Source of the DNA: Mesotaenium endlicherianum
Taxonomy: Eukaryota > Streptophyta > Zygnematophyceae > Zygnematales > Mesotaeniaceae
Assembly: GCA_009602735.1 (NCBI GenBank)
Contig: WELA01009210.1
Span: 1 to 32,146, forward strand
Reading direction: 5' to 3'
Length of the DNA stretch: 32,146 nt
Part shown: in pieces, positions 9,137 through 19,104 of the stretch
How positions within the stretch are numbered: position 1 is the stretch's first letter
How the letters are laid out: every line of letters starts with the position of its first letter
The notes under the pieces: model-generated
What the model was told of the DNA's origin: nothing
Databases searched by the model: none
Seen by the model: only the letters and a program-made list of their open reading frames with translations
Made by a program: the position numbers and the translations under genes

Positions 9137-10752
9137 AATGGATGTACCTTTTGTGTGGACGGAAGCCCAGGAGAAGGCCATGAACAAGCTCAAGGAGCGG
9201 CTGATAACGGCCCCAATCTTGCGAACGCCTGACTACTCCAAGCCGTTCAATCTACACACTGACTGGAGCCGTGTGGGAATCGGCGCAGTACTCAATCAGG
9301 CCGCAAGTCCTAGAGAGGAGTATGTCTTTGCCTATGCCTCGTGCTCTAACAACCGAGCAGAAAGCAATTACTCGTCCTACGAAGGAGAGCTGCTGGCAGT
9401 GGTTTGGGCTCTCACACATTTCAGAGAGTATCTATGGGGAAGAACCTTCACGCTGATCACGGATCACTCGCCATTACTCTGGCTGATGATGAATGGAAAC
9501 CTCACTGGTAAATTGGCTCGCTGGGCTCTCAAGCTCCACGAGTACCAAATGACGGTGGTGCATCGAGCCGGTGTACTCAACAACGACGCCGATGGACTCA
9601 GCAAGAACCCGGACCCATCCTCAGACGACAAAACAAGAGCTCGAGAAGACGAAGACCCGAGCAGCCCAACAGGGTTGGCAGCCTGCCTGGTCGAAATGGC
9701 TAGAATGGTAGCGTCAAGTGAAGCTGAGCCTCCACCCCTGTTCAATCTAGAGATTTGGAAAGATCAAGCCACTATGCATTGGCTGAAGACGGGAGTCCAT
9801 GTGGAAGGATTATCTGTGAAAGAGAAGGACCAGGTGAGCCATCGAGCTAAAAAGTTTTGCTGGAAACGCAATAACCTCTTCAAGATTGAAGAAATTGGTC
9901 AGGAGAAGTTGGTGTCAGAACCTACTAAAAGGCGAGCTCTGGTGCAAGAAATGCACAGGAATACTGGACACTATGGTGTCAAGAAGACGTACAGTCTTCT
10001 GAAGCTGTGTTACAGGTGGAGGGGCATGAAGCAGCAGTGTGAGGATGTGATCAAGGCTTGTCAAAGTTGTGATCGCGTCAAGGCTGGTTTTACACAGCAA
10101 CATCCACACTTGCAACCTCTGCCAATCATGGGCCTAGGTTACCGGTGGAGTTGCGATCTCGCTGGTGAGCTACCGCTGTCCAAGCGAGGTAACAGGTACA
10201 TTATGGTCATGATTGAGCATTTCTCTAAGTGGATAGAGGTTGTGCCTCTAATTGCTGAGGAGAGTTTGGATCCCGCGGAAGCGCTCCTCAACGGTGTGAT
10301 TGTACGTCATGGAGCTCCAGCAGAAATGTTGACAGACCAAGGGTCTGAGTTGCAAGGATCTTTTCAGAAACTCTTGGACAGATGCTTCATTGACCATCAC
10401 ACTACGTCTAGAGACCACCCACAAGCAGATGGTCTAGCAGAACGGATGGTGCAAACCATTAAGTCTGCTTTGTGCAAATTCTGCCTTGAGCATGATAAGC
10501 GTGATTGGGATCTGGTCCTACCATGGCTGGTTTTGGGTTACAAATTTAGCAAGCAAGCTACTTTGGCGAATTACTCGCCTTATCAGATTCTGTTTGGCAG
10601 AAGTCCAGTTGTGCCCAGCAGCATCAAGCAGGAGTTTGAGCAGGTGAAAAACCTGGACAACCCTGATGAACTGCTAAAGGTCATGGTACGCCGTAAGGCG
10701 TTATTTGAGCGCATAATGCCTGCTGCTCTGGACAATCTAAAAATTGCACAGA
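9137..10752 (+). pseudogene. pol: Element M RNase H and integrase, C-terminally truncated
   Basis: The frame runs from the frameshift near 9137 past the element edge into the B LTR without a stop. RNase H acidic residues lie in LHTDWSRVGIGAV, EGELLAVVWAL, ITDHSPLLW and NNDADGLSK. The integrase zinc finger is HRNTGHYG...CQSC. The catalytic triad is complete: Asp at 10155-10157 (SCDLAG), Asp at 10335-10337 (TDQGSE) and Glu at 10440-10442 (LAERM), with 34 residues between the last two. The protein is cut soon after DNLKIAQ, before any GPY/F module. The last 20 or so residues of the open frame are LTR sequence and not part of the original protein. Confidence 0.88.
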
Positions 10753-11389
10753 TGAAACGAATCGACTTACCAAATAGACGATTAACAATTAATGAATATC
10801 TTTATATCAGCAAGTAATCCTTATAGTGTTTTCTGTTAATTGATTAAACAGCGAAGGACAACACACTAGCAGTGAACAATACTTCGCACGTCAAATGCAA
10901 GTAAATTAGCATGAATAATGCAATCAATAAATTCATACATAAGCAAGGTTAGAAGACAGTGCGTAACAATGGCTTCTCGCCTTGGATTCAGATCTCTCTC
11001 AGTATGCTGTACAAGAGAGTTGGCCTCGTTTTTGAATGCCGAACTCGAGAGCAATCCTAGCATATGTACATGGAACGAGTTTACTGTTCAACGGCAAGTG
11101 CGATGGCACCGCCTACCCGAGAGTTAACCACGTTGGTAGGATCTCGATTGACCAAATCCACCGCCATCACCCATCATCCCAAATCGCCATCTATCCAAAG
11201 GATGTCATCTGGCTATTCATCTAGCACACCACACTTAGATGCATATCTAGGCAGTTCGCTGCTACCGAGTACGGAAGTCAGCTGGCTGTCAAAGAATGTG
11301 TCAGCAAGCTGACCCTAGTTGACTTCAGCCTGCTGCTCCCGGCTGAGTTTAAATGAATATTATATCTACCAATATACTGATTCATTACA
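10753..11389 (-). repeat. 3' LTR of element B (637 bp, internally deleted)
   Basis: On the plus strand it begins TGAAACGAATC and ends GATTCATTACA, the family ends reversed. It aligns with the 719-bp LTR at 18274-18992 but lacks about 80 bases after GGCTGAG (near 11341), which removes part of the CAGC-NN-GCTG cluster. The inverted repeat seen as CCGTTAA/TTAACGG in A has changed on both arms here (CTGTTAA with AAACAG). Confidence 0.88.
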
Positions 11390-11424
11390 ATCCCTCCAAC
11401 TTTACAGGTTGTCGCCTCGACAAC
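11390..11424 (-). promoter_or_regulatory. Terminal hairpin plus polypurine tract (element B)
   Basis: On the minus strand: GTTGTCG-AGG-CGACAAC (11408-11424), a short spacer, then AAGTTGGAGGGAT abutting the LTR. The stem is identical to that of A; only the loop differs (AGG instead of GGG). Confidence 0.8.
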
Positions 11425-11560
11425 ACTAACACTGGGTACATGGTCCCTCCAACTGAAAGTACTGATCTCCCTCCCATCGCCTCTTGCTCAAACGCTCATA
11501 CCTAAGGGTGGGAATCACTAGTAACAGCGTGCTGTGCCTTTTGCCCTCAGCCTACTGCCA

Positions 11561-13219
11561 TTAGGAGGGCGTAGTCCCTGGGGCCCCATGGTCAGGGGAG
11601 CCCAACCTCCTCCTGTCATGGGGTCTTCTGAAGCCTGGGGGATCCGCGTAGGGGCCCCGCGGAGAACGCAGTAAGTGGGCTGTTTCCTCCTGCACAGTCT
11701 GAAACTGAATGGAGGCAGCCTTCTCCTGGGCAGCCCTCAAGCTGACAGGTACATATACCGGCATCCCAGAAGGATGTTGCATGACATGAGCCAAGGGCAC
11801 ATGCCCTCTCTGCAAGGGAGATGCTGGTAGGTCTCTGGCTATCTCTCTAGCAGCCCTCCTGTCTGCCCTGTCTGACTGGGTCTCTGTGCCTGCAGATGGG
11901 CTCTGTCCTCTGGCAATCCCCAGCCAAGTGAAATCTTCCTCTTCAACGAGCTGGTGCAAGGCCAACTCAGTCTTCTCCCTTACAGGGGATGTGGCAGGTG
12001 TCAGGATCACAGTGGGGCTAGTGTCCTCCTCCTCGCCTTTCTCTTCTTCTTCCTTTGACCCCTCCTGTTCTCCTTCCCCTGGTTCCTTTGAGACTGCTGG
12101 TGTCTCTTCTGTCAGCTGCTCCAGCTCTTCCCAAGAAAAAAATAATCCTACTGACCTCCCCCTTTTGGGTGCTAGTGGGGGCTGTTGAGTCCGGACCGCA
12201 TACAGGTCCTTTTCTCCCTGCTTGCTTGCCCATTTGGCATAAGCGTGCTTCCCTTTAGAGAATGACTCACGGGCCCTGCTCCTGTCCTCCTGCATTTCTT
12301 GGCTCATGCAGTCCCTTACTCCATCCAGTCTTGGGTCCCAAGCGGCAATATGAGGAGGCAACACTATGTTCCCCTGTAGGTCCGTTAGGAAGTCTTCCTC
12401 CCTTGCCTTGTCATTTTGCTGGTCCCTCATGTTGATGGTCATCCACCGCCAATCGGTGGGCTTCTGAAAGAAGGCAGGGTCTGTCCATTTCAGAGTACAA
12501 GGGTACCAATGCCCTGCAAAGTCCAATTGACTGGTTTCCCTCGCCAAAAATTCCCAGCTTCTTCTCTCCACCTCATTATACATGGCCTTGAACTTGTTAT
12601 GGGATGTAGAGTCCTTAAAGCTATCCGCGTCCATAGGAATCATCCTGATGACCCTATCTTTCCCCCAGATACCCGGCATCGATACAGCTCCTGTTTCATT
12701 CATCTGAGCCATTGCCTTGGCCTCTTTGACCGTGTATTCTACCATCCTGGCATAATCGTGGTAGAGGAGGAGTCCTGTGCTGATCTCTATATACTTGTCA
12801 AAGTTTTCAGATGTCTCCCCTTCCCTCTGCAGGATGTCCTGCTGTGCCTCACTGCGACTGCTCTGGGCAAACTTGAAGGCCTCCTCCAGTAGATCAAAGC
12901 CCTTGCCCAGCACTGTGTAGCGGTAGCTGCTGATTCTCCTCTGTTCTTCTTTGTCAGCCTGCTGCTTCCGCCTCTCCTCAACCTGCCTCTTTTTTTCCGC
13001 CTTCTTTGCCTCCTCTGCAGCTTTTCTCTCCAGTTTTTCCTGCCTCAGCCTGGCCTGCTCCTCCTCCTATTTCTTCTTTTGTGCCTCCCGCTGTTGTTGG
13101 AGTCGTTGTGATTCCCAAGCGGAGGTGGAGAATGATTCGATGTCGCCACGAAATTGCAGGTATTCTGCGTGTGCCTCTTCCACTCTTCTCTTCCTCTTAA
13201 GTTCCGACTTCTAAGTCAT
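11561..13219 (-). pseudogene. ORF3 of element B, two premature stops
   Basis: This is the same protein as ORF3 of A, almost the same length (553 codons with stop) and very similar throughout: YNEVERRS, PTDWRWMTI, LPPHIAAWDPRLDG, GKHAYAKWA, then the acidic tract and the GMPVYV tail. The start corresponds to ATG at 13217-13219. Codon 3 is TAG, where A has CAA, and a second TAG at 13067-13069 lies in the coiled-coil region. From there to 11561 the frame is open. An otherwise well-preserved frame with just two stops suggests it was functional until recently. Confidence 0.82.
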
Positions 13220-13512
13220 CCTGCTCAATCATAAACACAATGCAGTCAGTGAAGTCCTGATACTTTGCCGCTTCTGAGTGCCCGTGGTTAAGAAGAACGT
13301 GATGGGAGAAGTCCCTAGAGTGTAGTATCTTGTGTGAGTGAGTATAAGAGAGAATTTAGTTAGAGAGAAAAAGTGAGTATGAGCGCAGGTTGAGTGTGTA
13401 GAATGGTTATAGAATTTGCCTGGCTGATCCCGAAATGGAACAGACTCCCTCCAACATAACTTTAAAGGTGGGCTGCCTGTCACAACTGTCACTATTTGTC
13501 ACTAACTGTCAC

Positions 13513-13550
13513 ATTCCCCTCCGACTTATATGGAGACAGGTTCTCCTGTC
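13513..13550 (-). promoter_or_regulatory. Internal hairpin plus polypurine tract between pol and ORF3 (element B)
   Basis: On the minus strand: GACAGG-AGAA-CCTGTC (13535-13550), then ATATAAGTCGGAGGGGAAT. This matches the A and C cassettes with one change in the purine tract. The surrounding gap (13220-13577) contains no gene; it also holds a further purine tract, GTTGGAGGGAGTC, near 13440-13458. Confidence 0.55.
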
Positions 13551-13577
13551 ACCTGTCCATGTCCACTGAAATGACAG

Positions 13578-14925
13578 TTAGGGCAGGGTGCCAGCCGACC
13601 GAAGGTGGAACCGTTTCAACGCCCCTTTGGCATTGGTCAATTGGTCTTTAAATTCCCAAATGTTCCCAGAGGCATCGTAACCCTTTCATCTGACCAGGTA
13701 CTTCATGACATATTTAGAGGATCGACGGACAGAGCGAGCGTCTAAAATCTCCTCGATCTCATATTCCTCAGGGTCACCATCCCGGACAGCGGGGACCGGT
13801 CCCGGTTGGACACATAACCGACTTGTGAACAGTGTGTCACCTTTAATGTATGGTTCTAGGAAGGAGACATTAAAGACTGGGTGACCCTTGTATTCTGCTG
13901 ACATGTTCTGTTTGTAACCATTCTGACCAACACGGCGCACCACCGAATATGGACCAACCCAGACAGGACCAAGCTTTTTCTTGACCACACCAGGCAGGTA
14001 CAGGTGCTGAGAATGTAGTTTGACCAAATCGCCCTTAGAAAATGTCAGCTCTTGACGGTGCAGGGTAGCGTATTTTTGTTGGTTTTCCAGGGCTTTGTGC
14101 AGGTTTTGTTGGAAATCTGACAGGGTGTCAGCAAACTCCTGAGTTAACTGGAGGGAGACCGGGTTGTCAATCCCTTCAGGGCAAGTTAAAGACTCCCCCA
14201 GTACATCTAAAGGAGACTTAGGAACTCTACCCAGGCTGAGTTCAAAAGGAGTCTTGCCCGTTGACGCGTGCACCGCACTGTTGACTGCAAACTGGATTTG
14301 AGGCAACAGGTCATCCCAATTGTCTTGCTTTTGGTTAATATATGCTCTCAGCACCTCTTGCAGAACTCGGTTAGTTCTTTCAGTCTGCCCATCAATCTGA
14401 GGGTGGTTTGCTGTGCTGAGCAACTGTTTGACTCCTATTAACCCCATTAAAGCTCTCCAAAATTTGGAGGTAAATTTTGAGTCTCTGTCTGAGATGATAT
14501 TAGAGGGTAGCCCATGTTGGCATACTACATAGTTGTAAAACTGTCTCGCTGTTTCGAGTGCAGTTACTTTGACAGTTGTGGGGATGAAAATGACCATTTT
14601 TGTCAATTTATCCACGACTACCAGTATCGAATCATGCCCATTGGCAGTTTGTGGCAGTGTTACCACCCAGTCCATGGATATTGTTTCCCAGCGTCCAGCT
14701 GGGATAGGCAGCGGTTGTAAGAGACCCCCCCCGTTGGTGTGTCTCTAGACTTATTTCTTTGACACTGATCACAGGACTTAACATATTTCAAGACCTCCCA
14801 AGGTAATTTTTCCCAATGATAATGTTTTGCCAGTTTGCCAACAGTTTTGGCCTGCCCCAAATGTCCACCCAGTAAAGTATCACGTGCTTGACTCAGTAAA
14901 AGGGACATTATTTCCAAGTTATTAG
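13578..14925 (-). pseudogene. pol: Element B pol fragment: integrase and chromodomain
   Basis: The minus-strand frame carries the integrase zinc finger (CDQCQRNK), the D,D35E core (MDWV, ISDRD, QTER), GPVWVGPY and the chromodomain (EYEIEEILD, KGYDASG). It ends at TAA (13578-13580). A run of eight G (on the minus strand, near 14726-14733) replaces GGGAGG of the relatives and shifts the frame before MDWV. TGA at 13686-13688 replaces the Trp of the chromodomain RWKGY motif. The upstream part was removed by the insertion of E. Confidence 0.85.
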
Positions 14926-15781
14926 TGTCATGATTTGTTAAGTCGAGGTTGACGTTCTAACCAAGCTCTACGTGCGTGAACCATCAACCTAGGAAGACCA
15001 ACTTTGCATTGACTTTATGCATCCATATGTTGACCTTCTGTAGATTTCCGAGTCACCAAAGTGTAGCGCGTCGAAGCATCTTCCGAATGGCACCGGTTTT
15101 CGCGTCAGTTGGTTAATTATCGAGCAAGATAGACGCGATCTAGTCCGCACTCCTTTCGGCACCTAGCGAAACCACACCAAATGGCCAATTTGTGACTCCA
15201 TGCACCCAAAGGTGACAATGTTGACTATTCGTGACCCCAAGGACCCCTAGCTTTGTGCGCACAAATCCGCGAGCCCTTTAGACTACATGAGTCTTGCATT
15301 TCCATAGTTTAAGTGCATCATTGAGGCTATAACTTGGTGACTGCATCACCTACTCCTAGAGGAAGCTTCCTCAAGTTCCAGATTCACTTTTGAGGCGCTA
15401 TCTAGGTAGAACTACCCAAGGTAAGCTCCACCAATGAGAGACACTTAGCATATTTTACGTGCTTTGCTTTGATTGGTTTGAGTTATGCTTAGCCTATAGG
15501 AGTGCTAGTACATGCCTTGTACACATTAGTGGACAAAGGAGAGCCTCCTAGAGTGACTACATGCATTGGATCCGCCGCACACGACGCCGGGTTTCCAGGA
15601 TTATAAGTGCTAGAGATGTCCCCATAGGAACATCTATTTAGAAGTCCCATTATGCCAGTTGTAAGTCACATAGATTATCAGTAAAGCTTACACTTTTATC
15701 TCTTGTATTTTCAGGACCACTTAGTCTCTCTCTTGTGAAGAGCAAGCCTTGCTGGCTTCCAATCACTAGAAGAACTTCACA
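14926..15781 (+). repeat. Candidate 5' LTR of element E
   Basis: The left edge (TGTCATG...) is well defined by the break in B. The right edge is a guess: ...CTTCACA at 15781, followed two bases later by TGGTGAGC, which has the TGG expected at a tRNA primer site but is not a match I can assign. No second copy exists in the window to confirm the length. Confidence 0.35.
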
Positions 15782-16166
15782 AGTGGTGAGCAAAGTCACA
15801 GCTTATACCCCCTGCCATAGGACTACTCTTGAAGATCGTGATGTGCTTCCAGTGATCTTTTGGGCCAGACTTCATTAGTTGTTTTCCTACCAGATTACAG
15901 TCTTGAGGTGCTCACTCTGGAGAGTACACACTCCTTACTTCTAAAAAGATCTCTCTTTGCCTGCACGCAATTAGAATCTTCAGCGTATGCCTACCCGCAG
16001 TGGACGTGCTTACTAGCCTTACTACAAAGGGGTTAGTGGAGAAGACTCAGACTCCGATCTCAGTACTGTCACTGAACCCTCTGAAGGGGAGCAGCCGGCA
16101 CTCGTGCTTCCTGTAATTGTCCCTGAGCCGTCTTCCTAGTGGGCTCACCACGATTCCTGGTATTCC
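15782..16166 (+). other. Untranslated leader before the Gag of element E
   Basis: No convincing gene. The stretch changes from AT-leaning to GC-rich towards the Gag start at 16167 and would contain the primer site and packaging signals if the LTR call is right. Confidence 0.35.
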
Positions 16167-17159
16167 ATGGCAGGTGACCACGAGGTCAAGACTGACAGGT
16201 CCTCCCTCTTCCGCTTTAGCGGCAGGCCAGGATTCTGTGATCTGGACGACACAATCTCAGAGTTTGAGGCTGAGTTCGTGACCGCAAGGCTTAAGACGCC
16301 CGCGCTCACTAAGCGCGACGTGTTCTATACGCTCATGCGCTATCTCCTCTACGAGGCCCGTGACACATTCTGTGAGAAAGGTGACGAGATCTACGCATGC
16401 ACAGAGCCTGTGGGGAAACCCCCAGTGGAGACCCCCCTTGCTGATCCCATCAAGGCCTTCTGCGACGTCCTCAGGAAGGAGTTCCAGGCCGCGACCAAAG
16501 AGAAGGTGTACAAGCTGCACCACTTCTTCTGCCGCAAGAATGAGACGATCCGCATGATGTACCGCCGCTTGACGCACCTTCGCCGAGACGTTGGCACCGT
16601 CACTGACCGGGAGGCAGCAAAGATCTTCTTGCGCGCCGTAGAGCGACGTTTGAGGGAGCGAGCCATGGCTCCTCTCATCTACCACATCGGCTCCGAGTAC
16701 TCGCTGGAGGACGCTTACCTCTCAGTCGAGAAGCAGAGCTTGGCCGCCGCACGGAGCAACATTAGCGACCGTGTAGGCCTTGCATCCACGGGCGTACGCC
16801 AGGAGTCTTTGGTGCTGCCATCCACGACGATGCGCCCAGCTCCGGCTCGCCAGCTTCAGCAGCAGCAGCAGCCCCAGCGCTCTCAGCTGCCCCAGCAGAC
16901 CCAGCAGCGCGGGGCTCCGCGTGGCCGCATTTTCATGGCCGCCACGACGAGCGACCCCTGTTGGTCTTGCGGGAAGACGGGCCACTCTCGCCAGAACTGC
17001 ACTATTGCGCAGAATGGCAAGCCCGGTGACTGTACCTACTGTGGCAAGGTCGGCCACCTGCAAATCGTATGCCTGCAGAAGAAGCGCGACAAAGAGAACG
17101 GACGCGCTCGTGATGGCCTTGCGCCCGCAGCAGGACTTTGGGGCATGCGTAACCCTTGA
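16167..17159 (+). CDS. gag: Gag with two CCHC zinc knuckles (element E)
   Basis: A 330-residue intact frame from ATG 16167. Residues about 10-200 are largely helical and have the look of a retrotransposon capsid domain (LFRFSGRPGF, then LRKEFQAATKEK, FFCRKNETIRMMYRRL). A Gln/Pro-rich spacer follows. Two CX2CX4HX4C knuckles, CWSCGKTGHSRQNC (265-278) and CTYCGKVGHLQIVC (289-302), would bind the RNA genome. It shares no visible similarity with the Gag of C. The protein ends at TGA 17157-17159, after which the same frame stays open for another 300 codons. It was the first of two intact long frames noted in the window, so E may be young or under recent selection. Confidence 0.82.
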   Translation: MAGDHEVKTDRSSLFRFSGRPGFCDLDDTISEFEAEFVTARLKTPALTKRDVFYTLMRYLLYEARDTFCEKGDEIYACTEPVGKPPVETPLADPIKAFCDVLRKEFQAATKEKVYKLHHFFCRKNETIRMMYRRLTHLRRDVGTVTDREAAKIFLRAVERRLRERAMAPLIYHIGSEYSLEDAYLSVEKQSLAAARSNISDRVGLASTGVRQESLVLPSTTMRPAPARQLQQQQQPQRSQLPQQTQQRGAPRGRIFMAATTSDPCWSCGKTGHSRQNCTIAQNGKPGDCTYCGKVGHLQIVCLQKKRDKENGRARDGLAPAAGLWGMRNP

Positions 17160-18083
17160 ACGGGTGGACGCCCCTCGATGACGGCAGCCACGGCCACGAT
17201 GGACGCCGCACTGACTCCCGAAGTCGATTACTACAATTTTGACGACGTCAACAACACCCTCGTAGAGGCCAATGCCGAGATCGCCAGACTCCGAGGTCTC
17301 GTCGCCACCGACAGTTACGACGTGTGCGGAGCCCTCTTCGCACGCGTCCCGCCGTCCGACGCTCCAACTCCGACAGATGGCATCTGCGCAGCCCCTGCGC
17401 ACTTTCACGACGCCGACACGTGGCAGCTCCAAAGGCTGGCACCTGGCGCTACAGCAGTGCTGCAGCCTCGCACGCGCCCGCCCCTTGACAGAGCTACGGC
17501 GACCAGTGCCGCAGACGTCTGCGCAGACGCTTCTGCCAGACCTGCGCACTCTGCGCTGATGTCCGTCAGCAGCCACTGCACTTGTCCGGTCGGGCTGCCA
17601 GATGGCAGGCTGCAAACTCACGCAGTCCTGCTACCCTGCGCCACAGATGCTGCAGCTCCCGACGCACCCCTTGACGGTCCGGCACACACGCCAACACAGC
17701 CGCAGGCTCCAGCAGCCCCGCTGGCCTGTGCCGCCCTGCTGACGCCAGCAGTGCCTTCGGCAGTCTGTGCAGCGACAGCTGTCGCGACGGGGCGCGCTCA
17801 CCAGCTGAGTACCACGATTGTAGCACACACGGCTGCAGCGCCCCTCGCTCTATGCGTCGCCAGCCCATGCGCAGATCTACGCACCAGCCGGCAACGCCGG
17901 GATTATCGCCCCCTGCTGGCTGCTGCAAGCAGCAGGAATCCAGCAAGCGCCGACACTTGCCATGTGTCCGGCAGGCCGTGCCGCTCCCGTCGTCAGCCAC
18001 GCGCACACTTGCACACTCACGCGTACACTCACGCCGCACACGGTGGCGCGAGGCTTGCCGGGCAGCCAGCTACGGGATCGTAG
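17160..18083 (+). other. In-frame open stretch downstream of the Gag of E, uncertain coding
   Basis: After the Gag TGA, the same frame has no stop for about 308 codons. The first 50 residues or so (DYYNFDDVNNTLVEANAEIARL) look like normal protein with a short heptad pattern. The rest is Ala/Thr/Pro/His/Cys-rich and could be a chance product of GC-rich DNA. Long open frames also occur on the opposite strand here. It may be a stop-readthrough extension of Gag, the start of a pol, or noncoding. I find no protease motif. Confidence 0.3.
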
Positions 18084-18273
18084 CCTGCCAGCCACAGCAG
18101 CAGCTGCGCACGCCAGCTGCGCACACGTCCTTCCACGTGGCGCGCTCACGCAGTCCGGCACAACCAGCGCAGATCCGGCGGCTGCAATTACTATTCCTAG
18201 TCAAGGGGGGGCATCCCTCACTACGTTGTGCGGCCAGACCGCCGGGCGGAGCACCGATGGCACGATCACGGTC
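18084..18273 (+). other. GC-rich tail of element E up to the C insertion
   Basis: No gene seen. A purine tract, AAGGGGGGG, near 18203 resembles a polypurine tract, but no LTR start follows it, so it is left unassigned. CGGTC (18269-18273) would be one copy of the C target duplication. Confidence 0.3.
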
Positions 18274-18992
18274 TGAAATGAATCGACTTACCAAATAGGC
18301 GATTAACAATTAATAAAGATCTTTATATCAGCAAGTAATCTTTATGGTGTTTCCGTTAACTGGTTTAACGGCAAAGGACAACATACCAGCAGTGGATAAT
18401 ACTCGTCAGTCGAATGCGAGTAAACTAGCATCAATAATGCAAATCAGTAAACTCATACAGAAGCAAGGTTAGAAGACAGTGCGTATCAGTGGCTTCTCGC
18501 CTTGGATTCAGATCTCTCTCAGTAAGCTGTACAAGAGAGTTGGCCTCGTTTTCGAATGCCGAACTTGAGAGCAATGCCTAGCATATGTACATGGAATGAG
18601 TTTACTGTTCAACGGCCAGTGCGATGGCACCGCCTACCCGGGAGTTAACCACGTTGGTAGGACCTCGGTTAACCAAATCCACCGCCATCTCCCATCATTC
18701 CGAATAGCCATCCATCATAGGGATGTCATCTGGCCATTCCTCTAGCATATCACACTTAGATGCATATCGAGGCAGTTCGCTGCTACCGAGTACGAAAGTT
18801 AGCTGGCTGTCAAAGAATGTGTCAGCAAGCTGACTTAAGCTGACTTCAGCCTGCTGCTTCTGGCTGAGTCACTAAACTGATATTAAATATGAAGTCTAGC
18901 AGACTTAATATTAACTAGAGTTCAGCAGGCTGAACTTAATTAACTATCACATTTAAATAAACATATATCTACTAATATACTGATTCATTACA
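18274..18992 (-). repeat. 3' LTR of element C (719 bp)
   Basis: On the plus strand it starts TGAAATGAATC and ends GATTCATTACA. It aligns along its whole length with the inverted copy at 4303-5023 (721 bp), including the CCGTTAA/TTAACGG inverted repeat, the AAAGATCTTT palindrome and the CAGC-NN-GCTG motifs. The sequence to its left is element E. Confidence 0.9.
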
Positions 18993-19027
18993 ATCCCTCC
19001 AACTTAATTTGTTGTCGCCTCGACAAC
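18993..19027 (-). promoter_or_regulatory. Terminal hairpin plus polypurine tract (element C)
   Basis: On the minus strand: GTTGTCG-AGG-CGACAAC (19011-19027), a five-base spacer, AAGTTGGAGGGAT, then the LTR. The arrangement matches A, B and D. Confidence 0.8.
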
Positions 19028-19104
19028 ATTAAACTGCAGAAGTCTTTGGTCAGCGAACTGAACCTGACCAGCCTCCCCCCCTTACTGCCTCTTCAGCCTG
19101 TCGC

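Larger units (their letters stand above)
5024..10752 (+). mobile_element. Element M: internal fragment of a methyltransferase-bearing Ty3/gypsy element
   Basis: A plus-strand polyprotein remnant: C5-methyltransferase, charged linker, RT, RNase H and integrase. It is bounded at 5023/5024 by the LTR of A and at 10752/10753 by the LTR of B, each of which cuts an open reading frame. Its own LTRs, and probably gag, are therefore lost or outside this fragment. The original coding arrangement is one continuous frame. Only two frame changes separate the pieces (about 7030-7060, and an A-run at about 9134-9138), along with stops at 5178, 5256, 7316, 7322, 7742, 8150 and 8990. Its RT and integrase are clearly different from those of A, B and C. 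Confidence 0.85.
10753..14925 (-). mobile_element. Element B: Ty3/gypsy chromovirus, 3' part, minus strand
   Basis: Read on the minus strand: integrase (from its zinc finger), chromodomain, hairpin/polypurine tract, ORF3, hairpin/polypurine tract, 3' LTR. It is a close relative of A in opposite orientation. It inserted into the integrase of M at 10752/10753. It is cut at 14925/14926 by element E, which begins with TG. The remainder should lie to the right of E, outside the window. Confidence 0.85.
14926..18273 (+). mobile_element. Element E: GC-rich LTR retrotransposon, 5' part with Gag
   Basis: The B pol sequence stops sharply at 14925 and a sequence starting TGTCATGATT begins, consistent with an LTR end. 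Downstream come a leader, a Gag with two zinc knuckles and a GC-rich tail, cut at 18273/18274 by the LTR of C. Base composition from about 16150 is much richer in G+C than in the neighbours. No protease, RT or integrase is seen. These may lie beyond element C, outside the window, or be absent. ATTAG (14921-14925) would be one copy of a possible target duplication. Confidence 0.65.

Noticed and set aside
4303..11389. A DNA transposon with long terminal inverted repeats carrying a methyltransferase
   Set aside because: The inverted ends are LTRs, each with its own polypurine tract and ORF3 on the outer side, and the interior encodes RT and integrase, not a transposase.
16722..17621. Long minus-strand open frame opposite the Gag of E
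   Set aside because: It overlaps the CCHC-bearing Gag and is explained by high GC content; no domain or motif is visible in it.
18200..18215. Polypurine tract and 3' end of element E
   Set aside because: No sequence resembling the TGTCATG start of E follows before the C insertion.
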